Shown one piece after another: positions 44,261 through 56,630 of a stretch of 64,000 bases of DNA. Under the pieces are notes generated by a model. The model was not told where the DNA came from. It saw nothing but the letters and a program-made list of their open reading frames with translations, and searched no databases. Location of the stretch: the NCBI GenBank assembly GCA_020744425.1, contig JAGMUV010000006.1, positions 1,178,001-1,242,000 on the forward strand, in the 5' to 3' direction. The stretch's first letter is position 1. Every line of letters begins with the position of its first letter. This DNA comes from Dactylonectria macrodidyma. Lineage: Eukaryota > Ascomycota > Sordariomycetes > Hypocreales > Nectriaceae. The translations under genes and the position numbers were made by a program.

Positions 44261-47200
44261 TCATCGGAACCGACATCTGTCCTGCTCGTGCGTCTTCCGG
44301 TACCACTTGGTCGTGAGCGCCTTCGTGCAGCCCTCATTGCGACACACATACCCCTTTCTTTCTATTTTTGCACAGCCCTCTCGCATGTGCTTGTTGCGGT
44401 TACTGACGCTCGAGAATGTCTTGTGGCATGAGAGGCACTTGACCCGCCGCTTTGTTGACCGCGCCGTGTCAGGAGACGAGAAGTCGGTCGACATGAAGGA
44501 GGATCCACTGGTGGGGAGTATCAGTTCAGTGCACACCGGCCGTTCTCCGACTTTCGTCCTTACCTTGGACTGCTCATCGAGGCCGGCACAGTCAAGCTCG
44601 CCGATGGTGTCCCCCCAGAGTTCAACGATCGGAGACGACAGTTGCGTTGACTGGCCTTCTTCATTTCCTGAATGTAGGGGCTCGACCATTCCTCGCCTGT
44701 CGACCGCACGTCTATCCCGGAATCATAGAGCTTGTCCTCAGACTGGAAGCTGAGAAACCCTTCCACGATAGCGCACGATCGACCATAGCCAGGTGCGACC
44801 CGGGGCAACTTCCTTGACTCTGGTTCCTCCGGTGGATCCTGGATTGCTAATGAATATTGTGTGAGTCGACTCTGACATCTGAGTGAATACTTGCAAATGA
44901 CTTACTGGATACCGCAGTCAGTGCGATCGAGAACGCCACAGACGCAAACAGCAGAACCACTATTGGGTGTACGTCTTTCCACTCCACAGATGGTTCCAGC
45001 GATTCACTAGACGATGTCGGATTCGAGTCAACAGGTTCAACTCCGAACGCATCGAGGTCAATAAAATCCCCAAGGTCTATGTCATCTTCATAAAAGTCAT
45101 CCGTATCGTGTGTCAGCCTACCGAGGACGCTGCCAATGCTCTGGAAGCTTCCGATGGGCTGAACAGGTGGCCGGTCAGCCCGCTGCCGAAGTTTTGTTTG
45201 CTTCTGGCCCTTGAGCTGTCGCTGGACTGCTCGGAGTCGACTTCCGGACGATTCAGACCTCAAGTGTGTAGTATCTTCAAGAGAAATGAGATTCTGTATA
45301 AGTTCTTGGAACCGATAGAGCTCGTCAGGTTCGCTCTCCGGCAAGTCCAAGGTCGGAACAGTGTCGACGTTCCAGACTGCACAGACAATCTCGTCAAACA
45401 TCGTTCTCTCAGAGCCCTGCAAAAGGGTTTTCCATCGTCCGAGATCGTTTTTGAACCTGAACCATGTTAGTACAGCCATTGAAAGGATACTGGACATTGT
45501 TCATACTCAAGTGTCAAATCATCGCTTGCGTATGGTACATGGCAACCAAGGGCATCGGCAACGACCAGAACCCATAAGACCTCTACCAGGCTTGATGGTG
45601 CTTTGTTCCTCGTAATCTCCCGGAAACAGTTGATTCCCGACTTCCAAACCTCCTGAACATGGTCAAAGTATTTTGCCACTTCTATGTAAGCCTTCGAGAA
45701 AGAGTGGCTACCGCATACATCCCTCAAACTCCTGCACCGTTCCTCTAGTCGTTGTGTCAAGTTACGACCAAGCTGCTGTCGGGCTTTGTAGTTGCGGGTA
45801 TGTCTAATCGAGGAGCCTGAAAACTGATTGAACTGCGCAAGTATCTCCATGAGGTTGCTTGTCGGAGCACTGGCTCCAAGGTCACATGGCTCAAACGGTA
45901 CAGGCGAAGCATATTGGTCAGGACTGATGATAATCGGTGGAGGTTGGGCGGCGGACATGCGCTGGGTGCCGGTAGATGTGAAACTCCCGGGTTGAAGAGC
46001 AGGCTGAAAGGATGCACTCTGGTCGATACCTGATAGCGCGTTCGTAATGCCCGAGACGCTTCTTGTCAGCCCAGGGGGGGTGTGGCTCCTGGGGGCCGAT
46101 GGATAGTACAGACTTTGTGGCGATACCGAAAACTGAAACTGGGGGGACGTCGACTGAGGAAAGATGTCATGAATGAAACTGGCAGGAGCAGATGGTTCAT
46201 GATGTTCCATAAATGCCTGGAGAACGGCCGTTGACCCATTTTGTTGCGCCAATACAGTGGCTTGTTGCAGCCCTGCATAGTAGATGGGCCCCGACCGCAA
46301 CAGCAGGCGTGCAATATCCGGCTGACGCCAGTACGCAGCGGCAGAGAGCGGCGTAAAGATGCGATCCTTGTTTGCTTGGGGGCCGTTAAAGACGTACCCT
46401 TCAAAGGTAGCATGCTCTCCAATGAAGTGCGCAACGGCATTTATGACCCCGAGGCTGATGGCGACATAGAGAGGATCAAAACTGACGTCAGAGTACTGGG
46501 GATCAGGGATCGCAAACGACGTCTTCTTCGTGCGATCAGCGAGGTCGAGCATGTACTGGAAGACATCCATGTGACCAGCCTGGACGACTTCGAGAAGAAG
46601 CGATGGGTTGTATTCGAGCTCAATTTCTCCAGCTCGCACTATGGGCTCACAGAGGCTGCGAAGCCCAGTGTAATCGCCCAATCGCGCCCGCTCCGCATAT
46701 CTCAGGTTCAATGCCTCGAGATGATGTTCGCTATCAACATCAGGGATGAGGCCAAGCGAAAAGCAGTCCTCAATATCGTTCAGTCCTGTTCCAACGTTTT
46801 GCGTGTGGATATCCTGGAGATGTGCCACGCTAAGGACCTTTCGCTGGCGAAGAAGGTCCATGTTCATGTTGTCATATAGCGCGCGCTCTAATAGTAGGTC
46901 CTCTACGAGGAGCTGCATTTCGGACGTGACATCATCATAGGGATACCGATCACATAGGTCATTGAGATGGGCTTTCAGAGATTCATAGTTCTTGAGGACG
47001 GTGTTGAAGTCCAGCTCCAAAGTTGTCAATGACGCTGCGGGTTGCCGGATCGCCTGGGACACGGCCTGTTTGAGGCCAGGGCTCGTGATCTCAACAGTGA
47101 TACTCCGAGAGAATCTATCCTTCTCAACTATGAAGGCTAGAGTCGGTAGCGAGCATCGCGCGCCAATCTCGACGTACTTGCCAGAGCCGGACGAGAGGGC

Positions 47201-47380
47201 GCGGTAGACATGGCCGCTAGAATCAATTAGTTTCAGCGGTGGGAAAGATGAGACGGCTTGCCTTTCAAACAACTCTATGTATCCAAAATAGGGCCCCTCG
47301 TCGGCTGGAAAGACGGACTTCTCGAAAGTCGCAGCCTGGAGGCGGCTCCTCTTGACTGGGATATCGATGGGCTGGGCCAT
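44261..47380 (-). CDS. Ankyrin-like, single-membrane-span protein with two C-terminal C2HC zinc fingers
   Basis: Exons 47380-45507, 45456-44906, 44846-44564 and 44507-44261 give 984 residues in one frame. Introns of 50, 59 and 56 nt are GT-AG. MAQPID is the first in-frame ATG. The N-terminal 260 residues are unrecognised. Residues about 265-425 contain degenerate ankyrin-like helix pairs (L-L-L-E-V-V-Q-A-G-H-M-D-V-F, P-L-S-A-A-A-Y-W-R-Q-P-D-I-A-R-L-L-L). A Ser/Pro-rich linker follows. Residues about 788-807 are a strongly hydrophobic segment (HPIVVLLFASVAFSIAL), a likely membrane span. Two zinc fingers end the protein: C927, C930, H943, C948 and C958, C963, H976, C981, both C2HC rather than C2H2. 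A membrane span between interaction repeats and nucleic-acid-type fingers is unusual. Regulated release or a zinc-finger protein-binding role are possibilities only. Confidence 0.82.
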
Positions 47381-49091
47381 GACGATGGATGGTGTGAGGC
47401 GGTGCAATGACACGCGCCAATGGTTCTCAGCGCGGGACAAAAAAGTCAGGCTACCCGCGAGCAACAGCCGCAAAAGCGTGCTGCCAGAAGAATAAGGAAG
47501 CCAACTTCCAGGCGTGAGACAATCGTGGAAGAGAAGCAATCATCCGCGAATCCCTCAGTGATGGCGAACGGTCATGGGCCGGGTCAGCCATAAGCCCCAT
47601 AAGCCGTGGGGTTGTGTCGGCCTACCAAGGTTGCAGTGGAGAGGGGCGCTCGAATTTAGGAATCGCAGACCCTCGTCATGCGCGCACCGAAGCCTGGCGC
47701 AGCGAAGATGCCTTGCAGGTTTTGTGCGCCTTGACATGGATGGAGCAAACACGACGCCGTACGACGAGTCATGGACTCGAATTCTAGGTAGTATTGGCGG
47801 GATGCGAACCAGATGCATCCGTTCTGTTTCGCATTTCTTTCGCATTCTTGTCGCTGCGGCTTGTGTCGCAAAGTCTAGGCTACCAACCTACGGTAGTCTG
47901 GGTACCTAAGTTGAACTGGAGTGGGAACTGGTGCAATCGTCGCAATGATGCAGTGGTCAGCATGGAGCTAGTTCACAAGCTTTAGAAACAAGCAGAATCT
48001 TGGTCAAACGGCACTGATTAGCTAGACCATCATGTCAAGTACGCTATTGTTGCAATGCTTCAGCCGAAGTCATGATCACCATAGGAGAGCGCCAGTATCA
48101 GGCAGATGCCTCATGTAACGTCACAGCAGACGCTTATTAGGCAGTCTGAGCACTCCGCGGGAAATCTCTTGACTAGGACCACCTTTGAAAGGCTCGCGTT
48201 ATCAAGTTTGCAGATTGGTTCAGTGCTCCGGATTTCAGTTGGCCGACAGCTAGGCGGGCTGGTGAAGGCTTGAACCTAAGGCTCTGAGCCTACATGACTT
48301 CAATGTGGGGAAGACGGCTTGCAGAGCATGACTCCTCTCCATAAATTCTCTTGCCAAAAGAGCGGCATAAGTGATAATTCCGATATGCCAGAAGGCCAAA
48401 TATAACCGAAAATCTCAGGAGGTTGAGAAAACACAGGAGGAATTCATCCGACTTCTCGCCATGTCGAATATACGTATTATTGGGAGAGTTGCAGAGGGCT
48501 AGATATAGTCCAGGCTGGCCCACACTTTTTCGTCACAGAGGCACTCAACAACCGCGCGCGGGATTTGGTCTGATGAAAACTGCTGTCCGGGGCTATTGTT
48601 CTTTGGTTCTTGTTCAACTTTGTGGTGGAATTAAATACAAGCCTACAGTTCAATCACAGTAGTTAAACAAAACAACATTCAACATACTAACTTCTTTAAC
48701 GGCGATGTTGAACGGGCGAAGGAGGCATCGTGAAATGCTACCTAAATTTTCAATATGATGTTATTTAACGTAGAATCTGTTTAGTTGAGTCGTGGTAGAT
48801 CTACCTTACTAGGATGGGAGACTGTCTTATTTGATGCATATGTGAGAGCCTCATCACCTTGGTCAATTCTTAGTGGGAGAACGCCAAATACAGTGGGCAT
48901 CGCCAGCCATCAATTTGGTGGATGGTGATTGGTCCGCCCGCATCCTTAATTGATGCCCCACCTTGACTTGCACCGCGACACTCCTACGCCAACGCGTCAA
49001 GTCGCGTCTCCCACTTTATGCCGTCCCACCAAATTCATCCCTCGCTATCAACACGAACCCCATCACCATATTCGCCGGGCACAACGACAAG
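47381..49091. other. Divergent intergenic region between the zinc-finger gene and PRI2
   Basis: About 1.7 kb serving two divergent genes. The left part is the leader of the zinc-finger gene. 47.9-48.9 kb is AT-richer, with no supportable frame. A TACCTAGG-type motif lies near 47878-47910. The last 150 nt contain the PRI2 control region. Confidence 0.5.
48992..48997 (+). promoter_or_regulatory. MCB-type element (ACGCGT) upstream of PRI2
   Basis: The six-base MluI cell-cycle box core ACGCGT is 95 nt upstream of the PRI2 ATG, with a related TCGCGT at 49002-49007. MCB elements bound by MBF drive S-phase expression of DNA-synthesis genes in yeasts. The same hexamer occurs at several unrelated places in the window, so position rather than presence is the argument. 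Confidence 0.45.
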
Positions 49092-50790
49092 ATGCTGCGA
49101 CAAGACTTCAATCGGGTTGATCCCAAGCGGCGAAATGTTCTCGATCACCGCAAGAAGCAGTTTGCTACTCCCCAGTACAAGGACCTCAACTACCCCCATC
49201 GCCTCAACTTCTACGCTGATGCTCCCACCGCCGACATCACGCTCGAGCAGTTTGAGCAGTGGGCGATCGACCGACTACGAGGCATGTTATAACGTACTTC
49301 CTCGATGTACGCACCATGCTAACACTTGACAGTACTCGCCGAGCTAGAAGCATGCTCGTTCCGCAACAAAAGCCCCGCCGAGACCAAGGCTCACATGATG
49401 CCCATTCTCGACAAGTTCCTCCCACTCGAGACCAACTCCTCAAGATCCCCCAAGATGTTTGCGCAGCGTCAGAAGGACCACTACAGTCACTTCATCCTCC
49501 GACTGGCCTTTGCATCTACGGAGGATCTGCGACGACGGTTTTCACGCGTGGAAACGACCCTCTTTCGAATGCGCTTCAACAACGACGACCTCGCAGAGCG
49601 CTCCGCGTTTGTTTCCGGGCTTGACCTTGACTGGTGGGAGTCGGTGACGGACGATGAGAAGCACGAGTATGCTGCGGAGCTGTCTGCCATTACTGCCATG
49701 GGACCTAAAACTGGCATTGAAGACGAGACGTGGTTCAAGGTGGATTGGGAGCGAGTTCCCGAACTAATTGAAAGCCGAAGGGTTTTTATCAAGGCTGGCA
49801 AAGCATATGTGCCTGGTCGAGAACAGTCTAGTATGGTCGTCGCAGAGTTTACATCGCGATTAGACCGGCAACTCGAGGTACGGGCCTTGGTCAAATGACG
49901 CTCGAGTTCTAGGTGCTGACTTCTCTGAAGCTGACAGCCCGCGCGCTACCCCGACTCGACGAAGACGATCGCCTCACCCCCATCCTCAATCACCTCTCTA
50001 AGAACTTCATCACACCCGACTCCTCTTATATGTCCAACACAGCGACACCTGGCGCAGAAATGACCGCCGGCAACGTTGATAACCTCTCCCAGCACTTCCC
50101 CGCTTGCATGTCCAATTTGCACCGCTCCCTCCGCCGTGATGCTCACCTCAAGCATTTTGGCCGTCTGCAGTATTCGCTCTTCCTCAAGGGTATGGGCCTT
50201 AACCTTGAGGAGTGTCTCCTGTTCTGGCGGAGTAGCTTCAGCAAGGTCACTGATGACACTTTCAACAAGGAGTACCGATACAATGTCAGACACGTGTATG
50301 GTGATGTTGGTGGCGACTCGAACCGGAGGGGTGGTGGTTATAGTCCCTTCAGCTGCCAAAAGATTCTCACGGAGCACCCTCCGGGTCCTGGAGAGGCGCA
50401 TGGGTGCCCGTATCGACACTTTAACCTAGAGAATCTCAATGCTCTAGTCCAGAGCATGGGCGTCAATGACCGAGCCGTAATGCAGGGCATCAAGGAGGAT
50501 AAGGAGAAGCAGAAGTTTCACATGGCGTGCAACCGGTAAGAGCCCGATGCCATTGGTCTGAGCGGCGTGTATCCAATTGAGATATACGTCGCGAACGTCT
50601 TGAACTACATGTGCTAACTAGCCACAGCGTCTTTGAACATCTCCACAAGGCCGAGATTCGCAAAGCGAAGGATGAGGGCGTGATGACTCAATCGCAGCTA
50701 GAGACCATTGTACACCCCAACGAATATTTCAAGCGCAGTTATTTACTCAAGAACCTTGGTAAAGAGACGGATGTGAAGATGGAGGGCTGA
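49092..50790 (+). CDS. PRI2: DNA primase large subunit
   Basis: Exons 49092-49281, 49333-49877, 49931-50535 and 50628-50790 give 500 residues, the usual length for this family. It is the regulatory, iron-sulfur subunit of primase, which pairs with the small catalytic subunit and DNA polymerase alpha to make RNA primers in the nucleus. The four cluster ligands are visible: C304 (FPAC), C387 (PFSC), C404 (HGC) and C445 (HMAC), matching the human spacing closely. Other family blocks are N-Y-P-H-R-L-N-F-Y near residue 35, L-A-E-L-E-A-C-S-F-R-N-K and L-F-L-K-G-M-G-L. Oddity: intron 1 (49282-49332) begins GC, not GT, because only that splice keeps the conserved R-V-L-A-E-L in frame. Introns 2 and 3 are GT-AG. 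The promoter carries an MCB-like box. Confidence 0.95.
49282..49332 (+). other. GC-AG intron in PRI2
   Basis: A 51-nt intron starting GCATGT and ending CTTGACAG. The unspliced frame meets a stop (TAA) six nucleotides after the GC-type donor motif. No GT donor nearby restores the conserved downstream frame, so a GC donor is inferred. Confidence 0.75.
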
Positions 50791-51229
50791 GAAAAGGGAA
50801 GGGAGGATGTGTATGTTATGAAAAGATCTCTTGAACATATCCGGCCCCACCAAACGGGCTTCGTAATGCCGGGAATGGGAGATATTGAGGGAGGCATTGG
50901 AGGAGCACGGCGTTGGACAGGACAGGGACATGATGGGGCTGATCCTAGTTGGAATTCCTTTGGGAGTTGTGTATAAAGACATGCCGATTGAAGCAGTGTT
51001 CACTTAACATCTATGACCGTTGTCTACCGTGGGCAAGACGATACGGTACGGTACGTTCAGTGCCGTTACTATATCGAATTTGGAAAGGGGGGGTCGGTTT
51101 GATGCATCTATCGGGTTGGATCCTCAATGCAGACCAGACAGACTACCGACAGCCAGGCGATAACACTGACGCCATCTCGGACACACAGTAGGCGGCTTGC
51201 ATCATATCGCGCCGCCTCAACTATGCAAT

Positions 51230-51400
51230 CTCAGCCGCATCACCACCCTCACCTCTTCAACTTGGTCCATTCACCTGTCAAAATCACCCACTCACCCTCT
51301 CGAACTCGCCCAATCACCAAATCAACGTCTTCAACTCCGTCCACTCACTAAATCAACCTCTCAAACTTCATCCACTCATCCTCTCCTAGTTGCCCACCTC
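51230..51400. repeat. Degenerate C/T-rich tandem repeat
   Basis: Units of roughly 30-36 bp built on CTCTCAACTC...CCACTCACCAAATCAAC recur about four times with many substitutions. Confidence 0.5.
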
Positions 51401-52659
51401 ACTCCCCCTCCACGACCCACGCCCCCACAGACCGCCGTGCGCCTGCGTACTGGGCCGTTGTGCCTCCACTCGCTGCACCTGGCATTCGTCCAGGGTTGAC
51501 GGGACACGGTCAAGCACTGCAACATGGACTGGGGTGATGGGACATGCACGATGAGGTCAGCGGTGTTGCAACGGACAGGATGACGACAACGGATTGAGGC
51601 GGTCGGGGAGTTGGGCCCGAGAGGGGGTTGAAGGGAGGGGCTGGTGGACGGGGAATGGAACAGACGATCGTTGAGGGTATTCGCAGCGGCAGGGGAGGTT
51701 CAAATTGGCGCATGCAAGAGGGAAATAGGCAGGGTGTTGTAGTTTCGCAATTTGGACAAGCCCCTGGTGAGCCAAATGACGCTCGGGGAGGGTGAATTAA
51801 TCCATGGGAAACGGTGACAGCGAACAATGGCAACTGCTTGTTGGCACGTTAATCAGCCTCGCAGTTGATCTTCAATGATGATCTCCCGCGAAGATTCTCC
51901 ACCGAGCTGCGAAACCTTCCTCACCCAACCCACGGGAAAGGATCATGGACTTGTAGCCGTTGATCAATGGGATCCGCGATCAATTCGGGCAACTTCACGG
52001 CCTTGAGAGGCAATCTCATCCCACCGTTTATCACGGCGCATCTCTTGCCAAGGGCGTTTAGTCTGTCATCGACGCCAGAAACTGTGCTGTAGCAAAGTCT
52101 TAGACGTCATAGCGTCGCAAACCCGGTTCATTACCCCGGTCGTCCACCGTTGTTCGACTGGGCTTCTTGCTCCCACCCCCATCCCGCCGTTCCATGAATG
52201 ACATCGACGTGCGTGCAAGCTACTCCAGCCCTAAAAAGGGTTTCGAGGGCCGGGGGGGTGGTTAATTAGGACGACGAGAGAAAAACAAGGAGCAGATGAT
52301 GAATGGGCTCCCTTCAAGGGGGGGGCCATGTACGAAGAGCATCCGCCCCGGGCCGAACTACGAGATTAGCCCGAGAGGTTCCTTTTGCGACTTGCAGACA
52401 ATCAACCACGCGGGCCGTATTACTCTGAACAAGAGAGTCCGGCTCCGAAGCGGTGTGCTTCTTGCTAGAGAATGAAAGGGGACGCATCAGGTTTCCAAGC
52501 TGAATGAAAGTCGGTCGGTCGGAGGGGTGTCGAGACCGGTGAGGCCGATCGGTGGCCCGGTTTGTGGAGAGCTGACAGTGAAGCATTCAGACAGCCAAGA
52601 CACAATCCGTAGCCAATGCCTGGGCCGAGCTTCGGGGGATGCAGTTGAGACATGCATCG

Positions 52660-52862
52660 CATCGCATACGCTGATCGAATATGTGCCCAGCCGTGTTTCT
52701 GTTGCCTGTCTCACCTCACATCACACTGACCGAATATCTCTCCAGCCGTGTTTTTGCCTATCTCGCTTCCCATCGCATTGACCGAATATCTGCCTGTCTC
52801 AGCCGCCGACCGGAAATCTCCCCATCCGTGTTCTGGCCTGTCTCACCTCAACTCCCGGCCGT
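52660..52862. repeat. Degenerate ~50-57-bp minisatellite, about four units
   Basis: The phrase CTGACCGAATATCTCTCCAG / CCGTGTTTTTGCCTATCTC recurs at about 52668, 52725, 52777 and 52808, each unit with substitutions and small deletions. It is a tandem, same-strand repeat in non-coding DNA. Confidence 0.75.
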
Positions 52863-54471
52863 GTCCATTGCGAACCATCAAACGTTCCGGCATTGGCCCC
52901 GAGTGAGCCCGCCCAAGACATGTTGGCAACCCGGCGTCGCATAAGTGAGGCATCTGAACCGTTCACGGGCGAGAATCGGGGCTAACACGGACGCCTCCCC
53001 GACGAGACCCCGAACCCGCGCTCTGCCGGGCTGTCTTTTGCCACGCCCTACCCTCTACTCAGCACCGCCTCATTCAATTGCTGCATGGCAGGTATGATAG
53101 GTGATTGCTTTTGGGCCCCTTTCTCAATTCAGGGCGAATGCGGGAAGCTGATTTCGTATCTGCGCTGTCAGAACCCTTGTTTCCCACTCCCACCGCATTC
53201 CGGTTCTGTCTCAAATGCCCTGGCTGGGCTGCTATTATTACTCGCGCTGACCGTGCCCAGTTCTTGCTGCCCTGTTTTCTCCACCCCCAGCCCTGTCTGT
53301 CTATTTTCAGAACCCGATTGAAACAAACGAAACGAAACATCAGACACACATCACTCGCGCTGCGAAACACGAACGACGCGGCACGATGACAGCCAACAAT
53401 TGGAGACCGACCGGTCAAGAAAGCTCTCAGCCTCCCTCCCGCATTCGGGTAGACCCGGCCGGGCGTGAAATCAGACAATGATCGCATCCGATCACGAAGG
53501 CGCGTCGACGGAAGGCAGTAGCTGCGCAAAAGAAAGGAAACACGACTCAGGGAGCACGACAGCCTCGAATTGGCAAGCCAAAATCAAGGCGACCCCCGTC
53601 GCCCAGCCAGCCCGCGCCTAAAGCATGCCCTCGCAGTCTGCTCCCTTCTAACTACCCGTGGACTTCCAACCTTAAAGTCCAGGCTATTGCTACGTAACAT
53701 TGACGATTCGTCACAGGCGGATCTCACCCACCACTCACGTAGCCCAGAAGAATGGGTAGAGAACGGGGGGGCATGCTCCACTACTTAGGGCCCGGATCCG
53801 AATGTCCGGGGTTCTGAAGGCCTCTACCTCATTAGCAGGGCGCCCCAAGAAGAACACGGGACGTGCAAATGGAGGCCAGTCCGAGGAATTGCGGTCCCGG
53901 ATAGAATGGCATCCGTGGACGGACTGTGGCCCTGGTGTTAGTCCAGGGCGGCCTAGCTTGCCAACTCACCAATTGTGCATTTCGGAGACATGTTTGCTTT
54001 TTTTTGGTTTCTTTCGAGGGCGTTCGGATTTCGGACGCGAGTAAGGTAAACAATCAGCTGAAACCTGACGATTTAGACCTCGGCGGCGTGCTGGGGTGGC
54101 AGCCAGGCCATGAGACAAACGTCGTGGTGCATTCCAGCCAGGAGCTCTAAAAGTGACCTCATCGGCCGATCTGCCTCGGTCACTGGTCGCTGGTCGCTGG
54201 TGTGAGTTGAAGCCCTCCAAATCCGGGACCAACAAGCTTGAGGGATAGAAGGTCCGGCGAGTTGGATTGGCTACCTGCTGCCGTTTGCGGGTCGAGCTCT
54301 AGCACTCCTCAAAGGGAAGAAGGGCAGCTTATTGGTGCATCAAGCCTCATTCTCGGGCCCTAGCCTGTACCTAGACAAGCGTTTTTGACGATGCCATCAT
54401 CGCCTGCATGTTGGGGGTGCTGTTGCATCGTGCAGAATAGCGCGCCATGACAGATGACCGTCTCACATGCC

Positions 54472-54500
54472 CTGCTGCCGCTGCCGCTGCCGCTGCCGCC
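54472..54500. repeat. (GCCGCT)n microsatellite
   Basis: About four exact GCCGCT units in intergenic DNA. Confidence 0.85.
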
Positions 54501-56630
54501 AGATGGACGCGAAGCACGCCGTCTGCCAGCAAGCGTATAGCTCGAGGGGGGGAGAGATGACGGTTAGTTGAACAATGCGGCATCAGAATACGATGCTTCT
54601 CCGCGGCCTTAAGCCTATGATGGCATTCCCACCCAACCCAGTACGGGTGACCCCTGCTCCGCGCCAAAAAATGCCAAAGGAAAAAAATCGATGTTGTCAA
54701 GACTCAAACATGCCCATGGCGCCAACAAGGGGCCCGCCATTTGCCCATGGTCCACAATGCAGAAAAGAGACAAGCCCAGGCCCAGTTCCAGGCCCTTTGA
54801 CAGAAACCCCCATCCCGTCCGTTTCGAACAACGAGGGCTCCACCAGATTTTCTGTTTTGACCAGCACAAAAAAAAACCAAGGGAAAGAAAGAAAAAAAAA
54901 CCTCCCTGAGTGGAGAATTCGTGAAAGAGCAGGGGTTCACTTTGAAAGAGAAGGGAAAGAAAAGGAAAACTAGCCAGGGTGCGTTCAAGGCGCTCCGGCC
55001 CAAAAGTGATAGCGGCGTCTGAACCGAGAGAGGATGGGAAAGCTAGAAACTCAGGTAGTCCTCCCGTGTCTGCGTCCGGATGCGGAATGTCACGGCTCGT
55101 ACACGGCCATTTTGCGTAGGCGTATCGCCGCAGCAGCAGTGCATGCCTCTCTCTTACTCTCGCTTCATAGTACCGTTGTTAAAGTAAATTCGAGAGGGGC
55201 CGCAACGCCGTCTTGGACCCCAACTCCCGACGTCAGCGGCTTGCATGCACCACCTTTCCATTTGAGCAGGTGGTCGTGCAGCAGAAAGGCCGGCGTTGCA
55301 TATGGGCCGTCCAATCCGGCGCACCGGTGGATAGAAGAAGAGGGGGACAATTACAGCATGGCATATTTTGATCCCTGGCCTTGACGCGCAGCTAACCACG
55401 CAACGGAGCCCTCTGCGGCTATCTCGTCCGCGGGTGCGGCGTCATGGATGGCTATGATCTGATCAGGTCATTTACATGAGAACACATGGAGCCGGTGCTA
55501 CAACTGCATTACTACGTAGGTCGAACTTTGGACGTTGGAGCACATGGAATGTTGACACGGGACCCACATGCAAGACGACGGAATGGAACATGGACGGAGC
55601 AGGAGTCATAAGTTGAGAGTGATTTGATTTATATTCTGAAGTGCCTAAGCCACCCAATGGGCGTTGGCGAATGAAGACTATATCCCAGGCGCCAGGCTGT
55701 GAACGCTGTCATGCACAGCAGACAGGTCACCTGTATGACGTCCAAGGGGGATAGTCAGGGCGCATCCAATCTGCGGGGCCCGACTGCGAGTAACATGAGC
55801 TAACATGATGGTGTATGGCATGACATTGTAACGGGGGTTTATGAGAAGAAATAATAAAATAAGATAAAATTGTACATGAGGGTATAGTGGGTTTGTGGGT
55901 AGAGGCGATGGAGGTCCAAGCCTCGATCTGGCAATCCGCTGGAAGGATTCCCATGTTGAGGATTGGTTGGGGGGGGTGTGGTGTGGTTTGTTGCTGATGA
56001 GGCAGTGAGTGCCGGGTCTGATCCCGCCCTGCGGGTGGCAGCCTGGCGAGAAGGCTGGACTGCTGATCCGGAAGCTGACGAAAGCCCTGATCTGATCCCG
56101 GACGTGCCACGCCCAATCATCCCGGGTGCCTGACAATCGACCGAGGCAACGCGTCGTTGCGGCGCAAGACGTGAGGTGAGATGTGAGTTGTGGTGGTTTG
56201 GTGTCCTGGTATCTGAGAAGAAAGAATCGGATTTGTTGCCGTGGGGGATTTGTGGCTGGCCGTGAAGCAGCCGGCTGGATACTGGCTGGCCGGGATGCCT
56301 ATCCTTCCAGGTGTGGGTAGGTGAAGGGTTCAGTGAGGGTGCTCTATCCGGGTCGTTTGAGAGACTCAGGAGCAAGATCTCGCTGGTTCATCCATTCATT
56401 GAACGGATGGTGGATGGTGGATGTTTGCGCTCCAAGTTGCGCAGGCGCCCATTACGCCGATGGGTGGGTTTGTTGGTGATGAGTGGGAGATGTTGATGCC
56501 ATTCGGATCCATCGAATCAAAGTATGTTGTTGCAGGTTGTCCAAAGTAGAGGGCGAGGTGCAAGCGACAAGCAAAGGCCCCTGGAGGGCCTCGTCGACTT
56601 GATGAAGTGTTGGCCACCGCGGCGCCTCAT

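Larger units (their letters stand above)
50791..56630. other. Gene-poor stretch with minisatellites
   Basis: About 5.8 kb without a supportable gene. It begins with the PRI2 3' UTR, then a degenerate C/T-rich repeat (51230-51400), a tandem minisatellite (52660-52862), GC-rich DNA with overlapping motif-free frames, a (GCCGCT)n array (54472-54500) and an A-rich patch (54860-54970). The last part is the 3' side of the small zinc-ribbon gene. Confidence 0.5.

Noticed and set aside
46241..46879. 212-codon plus-strand frame opposite exon 1 of the ankyrin/zinc-finger gene
   Set aside because: Its antisense partner has ordered protein motifs and spliced continuity; the plus frame has neither and is a shadow of the GC-rich exon.
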